DNA from: Candidatus Neomarinimicrobiota bacterium
GTDB taxonomy: Bacteria > Fidelibacterota > JAANXI01
Length of the DNA: 64,000 bases
Assembly: GCA_021734025.1 (NCBI GenBank)
Contig: JAIPJS010000009.1
Location: 1 to 64,000 of the forward strand
Reading direction: 5' to 3'
Position 1 is the stretch's first letter. The number at the start of each line of letters is the position of its first letter. The notes below the pieces were generated by a model. That model was not told the DNA's origin, did not search any database, and saw only the letters and a program-made list of their open reading frames with translations. Made by a program: the position numbers and the translations under genes. Positions 54,271-62,604 of the stretch are shown here, piece after piece.

Positions 54271-54633
54271 ATGGAAAAATTTGACATGCTCGGCCCGTTT
54301 GAATTAAACGAGGAAGGCATAGACGGAAATGTACCGGAGTCACCCGGCGTGTATGCCCTCGGATACCTGGACGAAGATGATTCCTTCGTAGTCTGTTATG
54401 TCGGCCGATCCGATGACATCCTGAACGAAAAGTTAACAGGCTGGGTCGATGCCATTGCCCGATACACGCATTTTCAGTATGTCACAACCGAATCCGCTCA
54501 GGAGGCTTTCATTCAGGAATGCCACAATTATCACGATTACGGCGGCAGTGACATTCTTTATAATAGCAACCATCCTTACCGAACCGAAAAAACCGATTGG
54601 GTCTGCCCCCGCTGCCCGTTTTACGGGCGATAG
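54271..54633 (+). CDS. Small GIY-YIG-like protein
   Basis: 120 residues, AAGGAG 8 nt before the ATG. The fold clue is SPGVYALGYLDEDDSFVVCYVGRSDDI, where G-V-Y and Y-V-G occupy the places of GIY and YIG, with the following Arg and a Glu in QEAFIQECHNYHDYGG. The tail has NSNHPYRTEKTDWVCPRCPF, a possible C-x2-C zinc site. GIY-YIG proteins are often nucleases, but single-domain ones of this size are little studied. It stands alone. It is not next to repair or mobile genes. Confidence 0.7.
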   Translation: MEKFDMLGPFELNEEGIDGNVPESPGVYALGYLDEDDSFVVCYVGRSDDILNEKLTGWVDAIARYTHFQYVTTESAQEAFIQECHNYHDYGGSDILYNSNHPYRTEKTDWVCPRCPFYGR

Positions 54634-54966
54634 TGTGTAAGGATAGTGTGAAAGTGTTCAGGTGTTCAAGTTACCAGTTATCAGTTATCAGTTATCAAAC
54701 AGCGGATGTGAATTGTGAGAGGTGCTTCGCCGCGGCAAAGCGAGACGAGAGATAACTTCTACATCGAATACTCACGCACAAAAAAACGGTTTTAACGTCC
54801 AAGTTCCACACAAACCCTTCCTGCCTTTTCCCGCCTCCCTTCTGCTTTTTCCCTTCTCCGCCTTCTCCTCCGCTGAAATCTACTTCGCGGACTTTAAACG
54901 TGAGACCAAGTTCATATACGTTATACCTTTATACCCCTATACCCTTATACCTTTTTCATTCTTCAA
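54634..54966. repeat. Gap with GTGTTCAGG word, polypyrimidine tract and TATACC repeats
   Basis: Downstream of the GIY-YIG gene is GTGTTCAGGTGTTCAAGT near 54653-54671, CAGTTATCAGTTATCAGTTA near 54677, then a polypyrimidine run at 54825-54870 (CCTTCTGCTTTTTCCC) and a TATACC-rich run at 54917-54957. These match modules at 40495-41016 and 55981-56586. No gene. Confidence 0.55.
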
Positions 54967-55980
54967 TCACGCACTTCTTTTCAGTTGCTGAAGCGAGACC
55001 GTATTCTCGCAGTCACCGGACTCTTCATACTCAGAGATATTGTCCAGCGTGGTTTCCGCGATATTTTTCAGCGCATTTTTTGTGAAGAATCCCTGATGCC
55101 CGGTGATAATTACGTTCGGAAACGTCAGTAATCGCGCAAAAGTATCATCTTTGATTACCTGCTCAGAGAGATCTTCGAAGAAAAGATCCGCCTCTTCCTC
55201 GTAGACGTCCAACCCCAGGGAACCGATTTTACCGGATTTTAACGATCGGATAGCCGCCTGGGTATCGATGAGCGATCCACGGCTGGTGTTGATGAGCATT
55301 ACGCCTTGCTTCATCTGACTTAATGCATCACCGTTGATAATATGATGCGTCGCCGGCATCAGCGGACAGTGCAGGGTGACGATATCTGATTCTGAAAAGA
55401 GTTCAGACAACTCAACATATTTCCCGCCGAGTGATTTAATTTCATCATTCGGATACGGATCGTACGCCAGGATGTTACAGCCGAACCCGTTCAGGATCTT
55501 TGCCACGTGAATTCCGATTTTTCCGGTACCGATGATTCCGACCGTTTGCTCGTGCAGATTGAATCCCAATAGCCCATCCAGGGAGAAGTTTCCTTCCCTT
55601 ACCCGCGCGTACGCCCGGTGTATTTTCCGGTTCAGCGCCATGATCAGTCCGAGCGTATGCTCCGCCACCGCCTCCGGCGAATAGGCCGGGACCCGGACAA
55701 CCGAAAGGTCCAAATCTTCTGCGGCTTCCAGATCGACGTGATTGAATCCCGCACTTCGCAGGGCGATGAGTTCCGTGCCCTGACGCTTGAGTGTCAACAA
55801 CACCCCGGCGTCCAGCTGATCATTGACGAAGGCACAGATCGCCGGGAAATCATTGGCCAACGACGCCGTTTCCCTTGTCAGGCGCGGCTCAAAATAGGTC
55901 AACTCGTGCTCATGCGCTTCATTCAGTTCATCGAAAAACCGTCTATCGTATTCTTTGGTGCTAAAAACAGCAACCTTCAT
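54967..55980 (-). CDS. D-2-hydroxyacid dehydrogenase (D-lactate dehydrogenase-like)
   Basis: 337 residues, AAAGGAG before the ATG. It has [19 protein letters not shown], the NAD fold [22 protein letters not shown], catalytic Arg in NTSRGSLID, Glu in [13 protein letters not shown] and the His in [14 protein letters not shown]. The [15 protein letters not shown] insert is typical of fermentative D-lactate dehydrogenases (LdhA). It reduces pyruvate-like acids with NADH. A single-gene unit. The gap upstream (55981-56586) is repeat-rich. Confidence 0.9.
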   Translation of the reverse strand: MKVAVFSTKEYDRRFFDELNEAHEHELTYFEPRLTRETASLANDFPAICAFVNDQLDAGVLLTLKRQGTELIALRSAGFNHVDLEAAEDLDLSVVRVPAYSPEAVAEHTLGLIMALNRKIHRAYARVREGNFSLDGLLGFNLHEQTVGIIGTGKIGIHVAKILNGFGCNILAYDPYPNDEIKSLGGKYVELSELFSESDIVTLHCPLMPATHHIINGDALSQMKQGVMLINTSRGSLIDTQAAIRSLKSGKIGSLGLDVYEEEADLFFEDLSEQVIKDDTFARLLTFPNVIITGHQGFFTKNALKNIAETTLDNISEYEESGDCENTVSLQQLKRSA

Positions 55981-56586
55981 TGGAGTCTCCTTTACGTTTC
56001 AGTTTCGATGGGAATGTACAAAAACGGCTGGAAAGTGTGCAAATCGGACAAAAAGGTATAAGGGTAGGGTATAGGGGGAAAACCGGAGGCCGGAGACTGG
56101 GAACTGTTTTAGGGTATAGAAGAGCTGTTGGTAGTGACCGCTTTAGCGGTTTATTGTCTTGAAGGTTACATGAAGTATTGTATATATCCGATTGTACCCA
56201 ATAAAGAACCACTGTCGGCGACCCCGCTGCGGCGGCGTCACCGACAGGAGGGGTTACATTTTACCATTTCCAATTAATAGTCTTGTGTTTAATCAAATCC
56301 TGTTCGTTGTCCGTAGTTAGTTGTAGAAATCCTGTTTAAAGTTCAACTCGTTGTCTATTTATGTTATAGTTTTTACAACAAACAACGCGAACCACGAACA
56401 ACTCACGATTTTTCCTTTCTGCCTTCTCTCTGCTCCCTTCTCCTTTTCTGCCTTTTAGGATTAGTCCCAGGAATCAGTTGCTCAACCACCGCCGTTTCTT
56501 TATCGCATCTTCACTTCCCGTTTAACGTTTTTTTACATCTCCTCCGTATCCTACTGTCGGGTTTTGAGAAATGAGAGGAGAAAACC
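55981..56586. repeat. Repeat-rich gap before the TonB receptor
   Basis: Holds TATAAGGGTAGGGTATAGGG near 56057, ACCGCT-TT-AGCGGT near 56138, and a 34-nt hairpin at 56213-56246 (TGTCGGCGACCCC against an inverted partial copy). It also has AACAAACAACGCG-type words near 56380 and a polypyrimidine run at about 56405-56458. The last 40 bp carry GAGAGGAG for the receptor gene. No gene was seen. Confidence 0.55.
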
Positions 56587-59538
56587 ATGAATAAGATTCA
56601 ACGTTTTAGACAACTCGTCATATCCATTGCAATTATACTCATTACCGGATCGACTCTCTTCGCAGCATCCACCGGACGGATTACCGGACAGATTGTCGAT
56701 TCCGAAACCGGCGATCCACTGATTGGAGCTAACGTCATCCTGGAAGCCACCCAATCCGGAGCTGCCACGGATCTCAACGGCAACTTTATGATCCGGGGGA
56801 TCCGGCCTGGCATCTATACTGTGAAAGCCACGTACATCGGCTACGAAGCCAAGCGGATTACCGGCGTTGAGGTGCAGGAATCGACCACCACGCGCCTGGA
56901 CATCGCCCTGGCACCATCCAGTCTTCAGATGGATGAGGTGGTCGTAGAAGTGGATGCCAAACAGTCCGGTGACGTTCACCTGCTGACAGAACAACGGAAT
57001 TCCTCGAACGTTCAGGACGGCATCAGCGCTGCACAGATGTCCCGTGCCGGCGACTCCAACGCAGCAGATGCCCTGGCCAGAGTCACAGGCGTCTCGGTTA
57101 TCGATGGAAAAACCGTGCAGGTCCGGAGTCTCGGCGAACGCTACACGAATACTCAGATGAATGGCGCGCCGATTCCAAGCCCCGATCCGGATAAAAAGAC
57201 CGTGCCGCTGAACCTATTCTCATCTGCACTGCTGGAGAGTATCACCGCTTCTAAAACGTTTACCCCTGACCTCCCCGGTACCTTTGCCGGAGGCAGCGTC
57301 AACATAAAGACGAAAGCGTACCCCGATAACCGGGTATTTAAATTCAGTCTGTCGGCCGGCAATAACTTCTATGGGACAGATAATATCCAGTACAGGCAGA
57401 CCGACGGCGGTCGATACGATTTTTTCGGCTTCGATGACGGCACCAGGAGCATGCCCGCCAGCATTCCGGACACGATTCGTCTCGGTGTATACAACGGTAA
57501 GCTCAGCGAAAGCCCGCTCACCCGGAAGGAACTCTTGGGTCAGTATGGTGCGGATTTTCAGACTGGGTACCAGTCGGTTTCCGGATTGCCGGGGCGACCG
57601 ATATCGCTGGGAGCCAGCTACGGTGACCGGTTCAATCCGAATGGGAATCTCGAGTACGGCTTCTTTTCTACACTCAAGTTTTCAAACGATTACGACTACA
57701 CCGTCGCAGATATCAATGAGTACAGCATGAATAACGATTTAACCATGTCCGCGCGACTCGGGAAGGACCGTGCTCAGTCTGAATATAGTACTAATCTGGG
57801 CGCATCTTTCAGCACCGGCATGGAACTGTTCAATGCTCACAAAATCAAATTCCACCATCTGTACACCCATAATTCTGCCAATGAAGTCACCAGCGAGGAA
57901 GGCTTCGCGGCCAACTTCGACAACGGCATGTTCATTAAGCATTACTTCTCAGAAAAGAGCATTTCGACATCCACGCTGAGCGGGTCGCATCAATTGGGTT
58001 CTCCGATGCACCACCGGTTGGAATGGTCATACACCAACGCCACGTCCCGGCTGTCCGAGCCGGATACCAAACGGCTGAACTATCGCGAAAAGCAGGCCTT
58101 CGGCGCCCAGGACAGCACCTACTTCCAGATGGACACCTATTCCTGGAGCGCCGGTACCCGGGAATTTCTCTCCGGTGACGATAACAACGCCTCGCTGGAT
58201 CTCAACTGGGAGATGTCCCTCAATGACCGGTTCAACCAGCCGTATAAATTGAAGCTCGGTACTCGCATCCAGGATAATAACCGGGAGTTCGAACGCCGGA
58301 GTTTCTATCACAGTTACGCAAATAAATACAGTGCCGGTTCCTGGGATCCGGAAGTCACAGTCGTGACCGATGGGCAATATGGCGCGGCACTGACCGATTC
58401 CAACTACTTTTCTGTAGATGCAGACGGCAACGTCACACCCGGACTGATTATCCGGGAATCGACTCAGCCTTCCGATGCCTATTCTGCCAGCGAAGATCTG
58501 AACGCCGGCTTTGCCATGGTGGAAGTCCCGCTGGGATTCGGGCTCTTTCAACCGTTGAATCGCGTCCGGTTCATCGGTGGCGCCCGGTATGAAACGTATC
58601 AGATGAATCTCCAGCCGTATGATCCGGTGACAAATGAGCCCTACAAGGGCAACATCTCCGGCAGCGATACGCTGCTCTCCAACATCAATGAAGTGGAACT
58701 TTTACCCTCGTATAATCTGATCGTGGCGCTGTCCGAAAAGTCGAATCTTCGGCTTGCCTATTCCCACACGGTTGCCCGCCCTGAATTTCGGGAAATCGCC
58801 CCGTTCGAATACCGGGAATTCTATGGCGAGGAACCGTACGTTGGTTTCCCGTTCCTGAAGACCACGGACATCCGGAACTACGATATCCGGTACGAGTGGT
58901 TCCCACGGGCCGGTGAACTGCTGGCCGCTACGCTATTTACCAAGGATTTTACCAATCCCATCGAAAACTCCCTCATCGAAGTGGCTGACGGATCCTACCG
59001 GACGCCGCAGAATGCCAGATCCGCCAGCAGCTGGGGCGCAGAATTTGAACTTCGCACCAAACTCGGATTTATTCCGCAGGATTACGGTGTCTTTGAAGTC
59101 CAGTTCAATACCACCTATTCCCAGACGGAAGTTGAGACCGATTCAGTAGTGACGCTTTTTACCGGGTACCAGGTGAGAAATACGGCAACAGCCATCTCAA
59201 GACCGCTTCAGGGACAGTCCGACCTGATAATGAACGCCAGTCTGAACTACCGTGATTTACAGGGACTGAGTGCAACGATGGCCTACAATACTTTCACCAA
59301 GCGGCCCCGGTCTATCGGGGCAGGCGGATTACCGAACGAATATGAGTATCCGTTCCACTCACTGAATCTTACGGTTTCCAAGAATATCCAAAAATTCTCC
59401 ATCGGTTTTAAGGCAAAAAATCTGCTGAATTCGAAAGTCAAATTCGGTCAGATCGAGCCGGCAACCAGCGAACTGAAAACCACGAAAGTGTACCAACCGG
59501 GACAGTCCATCAGCTTGGGCGTCTCGTATAATCTGTAA
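56587..59538 (+). CDS. TonB-dependent outer membrane receptor
   Basis: 983 residues, GAGAGGAG 6 nt before the ATG. A signal peptide (ends near LFAAS) is followed by a CarboxypepD_reg-like domain at about 25-110 (ITGQIVDSETGDPLIGANVILEA), then the plug domain (GISAAQMSRAGDSNAADALARVTGVSV and LGERYTNTQMNGAPIPSPD), and a large 22-strand beta-barrel ending in VYQPGQSISLGVSYNL. It imports an unknown ligand with TonB energy. The gene is 27 bp before the T9SS-like secreted gene, so the two probably work together. Confidence 0.93.
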   Translation: MNKIQRFRQLVISIAIILITGSTLFAASTGRITGQIVDSETGDPLIGANVILEATQSGAATDLNGNFMIRGIRPGIYTVKATYIGYEAKRITGVEVQESTTTRLDIALAPSSLQMDEVVVEVDAKQSGDVHLLTEQRNSSNVQDGISAAQMSRAGDSNAADALARVTGVSVIDGKTVQVRSLGERYTNTQMNGAPIPSPDPDKKTVPLNLFSSALLESITASKTFTPDLPGTFAGGSVNIKTKAYPDNRVFKFSLSAGNNFYGTDNIQYRQTDGGRYDFFGFDDGTRSMPASIPDTIRLGVYNGKLSESPLTRKELLGQYGADFQTGYQSVSGLPGRPISLGASYGDRFNPNGNLEYGFFSTLKFSNDYDYTVADINEYSMNNDLTMSARLGKDRAQSEYSTNLGASFSTGMELFNAHKIKFHHLYTHNSANEVTSEEGFAANFDNGMFIKHYFSEKSISTSTLSGSHQLGSPMHHRLEWSYTNATSRLSEPDTKRLNYREKQAFGAQDSTYFQMDTYSWSAGTREFLSGDDNNASLDLNWEMSLNDRFNQPYKLKLGTRIQDNNREFERRSFYHSYANKYSAGSWDPEVTVVTDGQYGAALTDSNYFSVDADGNVTPGLIIRESTQPSDAYSASEDLNAGFAMVEVPLGFGLFQPLNRVRFIGGARYETYQMNLQPYDPVTNEPYKGNISGSDTLLSNINEVELLPSYNLIVALSEKSNLRLAYSHTVARPEFREIAPFEYREFYGEEPYVGFPFLKTTDIRNYDIRYEWFPRAGELLAATLFTKDFTNPIENSLIEVADGSYRTPQNARSASSWGAEFELRTKLGFIPQDYGVFEVQFNTTYSQTEVETDSVVTLFTGYQVRNTATAISRPLQGQSDLIMNASLNYRDLQGLSATMAYNTFTKRPRSIGAGGLPNEYEYPFHSLNLTVSKNIQKFSIGFKAKNLLNSKVKFGQIEPATSELKTTKVYQPGQSISLGVSYNL

Positions 59539-59565
59539 ACAATAACAGAAGGAGTCAAACCGACT

Positions 59566-61134
59566 ATGAAACGATTTTTAACTCTGTTTGTATTAATATT
59601 CATTGCTTCATCGGTTTTAGCCCAGGTGGAAGTGTCCTCGGACATTACCGAGAACACCACCTGGACGGCCGACAATGACTATCTGCTGACGGCACAGGTA
59701 TTTGTGAAGTCCGGCGCCACCCTCACCGTCGAACCGGGCACAGTCATCAAGGCCAACGAAGATGACGGCAGCGGCCTGGCCCCGGCGCTGATCGTGGAAC
59801 GCGGCGCGAAATTGATAGCGGACGGCCGCGCCGATGCGCCGATTACATTTACCTCGTCCCTCTCCGATGATCAGCTGCCGGCCCGCGGTACCTGGGGTGG
59901 CCTGATTCTCCTCGGGAACGCCCCGATTAACGCCGAAGGCGGCGAGTCTAACGTGGAAGGCCTCACCGGCGTCCCATACGGCGGCGACGATCCCCATGAC
60001 AGCAGCGGGATTCTCCGCTATGTGCGGGTCTGGTACGGCGGGCGGTCCATCGGGCAGGACAACGAAATTAACGGCATCACCTTCGCCGGCGTCGGCGACG
60101 GCACCGTGGTGGAACACTGCGAAGTTGCCTGGAATCTGGACGACGGCTTCGAATTCTTCGGCGGGACGGTCAACGTGAAGTATCTCTCCGTCCTGTTCGT
60201 CGGCGACGACGCCTTCGACACAGACCAGGGCTACCAGGGCAAAGGACAGTTCCTGTTCGCGCTGCAGGGCACGGATGCGGCAGGCCGCGGCTTCGAAATG
60301 GATAACGACGGCGACAATTACGATCAACAGCCGCGTTCCTATCCCCAGTTCCACAATGTGACCCTCATCGGTCCCGGCGGCGGCAGCCCTACCGGCGACG
60401 GCGCGGATCAGATGATCCGGCTCCGGGAAGGTACCGGCGGTGATTTCCGCAACGTGATCGTGACCGAAGGCAACGGCTACGGTGTGCGGATTACGGAAGA
60501 CGCCACCTTCGCGCTGATTCCCGAAGATTCCCTCAACTTCTCCGCAGAAAACATCGTCTACGGGAATGCCGGGGCACAGTTTGAAATCGATACGCTGGGA
60601 CTGGCGGCACAGGACACCGATCCGCAGCTGCGGTCGTTGGACACCGACCGCCAGGACGGTGCCGGTACAATTGATCCGCGACCGGCCAGCGGTAGCGCAG
60701 CCATGACTGGTGGCGTCTCATTACCGGACGATGGTTTCTTCGCCCAGGTTGATTTTGTCGGCGCATTTGGCGAAGGTCTCTGGCTTAAAGGATTGTCAAA
60801 ACTGGATGCCGACGGCAGATTGCCCCAGGGGGCGACTACACCAATTGCCAAGGAAAACGATGCGCTGGTTCCTGAGGCGTTTACGCTCTCCGCGTACCCG
60901 AATCCCTTTAACCCGGTGACGACGATACGTTTTACCCTCACTGACAATGCGCCGGTCAAAGTGAGTGTCTACAACCTGATGGGACAACAGGTCGCCTCGC
61001 TTGTGAATCAACAGCTGGAATCCGGAATTCATGAGTACCAGCTAGACGGAAGTAACCTCTCCTCCGGTATCTATTTCATCCGGTTCGAGACCCCGGAGAA
61101 AGCACTCATGCAGAAAGTCACCCTCCTGAAATAG
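59566..61134 (+). CDS. Secreted beta-rich protein with a T9SS-like C-terminal sorting domain
   Basis: 522 residues, AAGGAG upstream. The signal peptide ends near SVLAQ. The central region (residues about 40-430) is beta-helical in character: VFVKSGATLTVEPGTVIKAN, RGTWGGLILLGNAPIN, VVEHCEVAWNLDDGFEFFGG, many Gly/Asp turns. The last 80 residues are a Por-like sorting domain, with YPNPFNPVTTIRFTLTDNA, then VKVSVYNLMGQQVASLV and GIYFIRFETPEKALMQKVTLL. It is probably exported to the cell surface or beyond. Its operon partner is a TonB receptor. The ligand or activity is unknown. Confidence 0.9.
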   Translation: MKRFLTLFVLIFIASSVLAQVEVSSDITENTTWTADNDYLLTAQVFVKSGATLTVEPGTVIKANEDDGSGLAPALIVERGAKLIADGRADAPITFTSSLSDDQLPARGTWGGLILLGNAPINAEGGESNVEGLTGVPYGGDDPHDSSGILRYVRVWYGGRSIGQDNEINGITFAGVGDGTVVEHCEVAWNLDDGFEFFGGTVNVKYLSVLFVGDDAFDTDQGYQGKGQFLFALQGTDAAGRGFEMDNDGDNYDQQPRSYPQFHNVTLIGPGGGSPTGDGADQMIRLREGTGGDFRNVIVTEGNGYGVRITEDATFALIPEDSLNFSAENIVYGNAGAQFEIDTLGLAAQDTDPQLRSLDTDRQDGAGTIDPRPASGSAAMTGGVSLPDDGFFAQVDFVGAFGEGLWLKGLSKLDADGRLPQGATTPIAKENDALVPEAFTLSAYPNPFNPVTTIRFTLTDNAPVKVSVYNLMGQQVASLVNQQLESGIHEYQLDGSNLSSGIYFIRFETPEKALMQKVTLLK

Positions 61135-61181
61135 TGCAGTTTCAACCTCCCCTCTCACAGACCAAAACCCACAGTGGAGGA

Positions 61182-61218
61182 AAAAAAGGCGTCCCGTCCC
61201 CCCCGGGACGCCTTTTTT
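61182..61218 (+). terminator. Rho-independent terminator of the TonB-receptor operon
   Basis: GGCGTCCC (61188-61195) pairs with GGGACGCC (61205-61212) around a 9-nt GTCCCCCCC loop. It is preceded by AAAAAA and followed by TTTTTT, so it can work on both strands. Forty-eight bases after the stop of the secreted gene. Textbook form. Confidence 0.93.
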
Positions 61219-62126
61219 ATTTCAGGCCGGAAATATTCAAGGGAGTATTACACTGTTTTTAACCTTTGATTACAATTATACCTTACGTTTTATTTAATTG
61301 ATGATACAAAAAAACAACACCGGATTTCTGACAATTTAGGAGCATTAAAAATCGACAGGCAATGTCCTTCTCTCTCCCCCAACAGAGTCCTGAATCAGTC
61401 GCAGAGGGCCCCCATTTGGGTTTTTGAGTTTTAACTGGTCAACCACAAAGATGTCATCTTTGCGATAGATGGGATCTTTTTCTCCCCAAAAAAAACCATC
61501 GCCGATCGCTCCTTGTTCTTTTATTCGGCCTCACCCATTCGGTTCATTGAATTTCTGCAGGTTGAGCGTCACCAAACCCAGCTGTCTAAGGGAGCGAGGC
61601 GCCCGAGTTCTGGGTTTGGTAGCGAGACCTGTGTAGCCCCGAAGGGGTCTCTGGTGAGACAATTCTTGAACCGGATGGGGCAGCCGGATTTTTGGTACTT
61701 TTTTTAAAAAAGTACTTACCAATAAAAAAATGGGGTTTTATTAATAGAAGCCCGGGAATAGTTTTCGGAAGGTGTTTCTTAAAAGATACCATCTTTTTTA
61801 GTAAAAGATGGAAGATACTCGCGTCGCCGATCGTCGCGATAACTACTCAGGATCTCCGGCTCTCAGCGTCGGTGGCGCTTAATTCCGAGCATGGATTCCA
61901 CTTGGAATAAACGGGATAAGGAACGCTTAAATTGCAAATTGAGGCCTTCACAACACCTTGAATAGGGACATGCCGTGGCATGTCCCTACATAGGCATATA
62001 AGCGTTACTCTATTATTTTAACTATTTTAACGTAATAATTTCCACGATTAGAGGATAAATTCGGTAAGATCCTGGAGAGACGTTTCATGCCTATCCCGAG
62101 TAGTCTTTACTGAAAATCCATATAGC
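61219..62126. repeat. Gap with several inverted repeats
   Basis: No convincing gene. Elements include ACCAAACCCAG (61571-61581) inverted at 61610-61620, followed by a hairpin CCCC-GAA-GGGG at 61637-61647. A near-symmetric GTACTTTTTTT...AAAAAAGTAC lies at 61695-61714, and a hairpin of the palindrome family, TAGGGACATGCC-GT-GGCATGTCCCTA, at 61963-61988. Two short open frames (61513-61707 and 61692-61910) show no coding character. The repeat style matches 37161-38302. Confidence 0.6.
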
Positions 62127-62579
62127 CTACTCAGGCGCTTCGCTCCGCAGGTACTCCAGCACCGCCCGGGCGCCACTACTGTCCAGGCCAACGTCAGTCA
62201 TGTACTGGTTAAACTGTTGGTGATACTTCTGCAGGACCGGATGACGCATCACATTCTCCTGGGGATTCAGGATCATATTCATGATAAATTCAGGAGTTCG
62301 CCGTTCGGTGATATTACGGAGGGCCGGACCTAGAACAGCTTTATCCATAGTATGGCATTTCATGCACTCTGCTCGAAAAATAGACTGCCCCCTGCGAACG
62401 AGGCCTATATCTATATTTCCGACTTTTACCGTATCAATGGGGCCGATCCCGTGTTTTAACTGGGTATCAGTCAGCGGTGCGTCACTGAAATTCTTTTCCT
62501 TTTCTCCCCCACACGACACGACACTTGCTGCCAAAATAAAAATCGCGAACCACACTGGGATTTTATAGATCTGCTTCAT
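62127..62579 (-). CDS. Mono-heme cytochrome c lipoprotein
   Basis: 150 residues from ATG 62579, where GGAGG lies 5 nt upstream; an earlier start at 62618 would overlap the TPR gene and gives a poor signal peptide. The signal segment ends in a lipobox ASVVSC. The heme site is C-M-K-C-H (CxxCH) near residue 73 (AECMKCHTMDKAVLGPALRNITERR). The distal Met is probably in the NVMRHPVLQKY or QYMTDVG segments. It should carry electrons in the envelope. The TPR gene stop lies 25 bp upstream. Confidence 0.85.
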   Translation of the reverse strand: MKQIYKIPVWFAIFILAASVVSCGGEKEKNFSDAPLTDTQLKHGIGPIDTVKVGNIDIGLVRRGQSIFRAECMKCHTMDKAVLGPALRNITERRTPEFIMNMILNPQENVMRHPVLQKYHQQFNQYMTDVGLDSSGARAVLEYLRSEAPE

Positions 62580-62604
62580 ACTGTCCTCCGGATTCAAATC
62601 CTTC

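Noticed and set aside
61513-61910. Two short open frames downstream of the secreted gene
   Set aside because: They lie in inverted-repeat DNA, lack ribosome sites and match no family.
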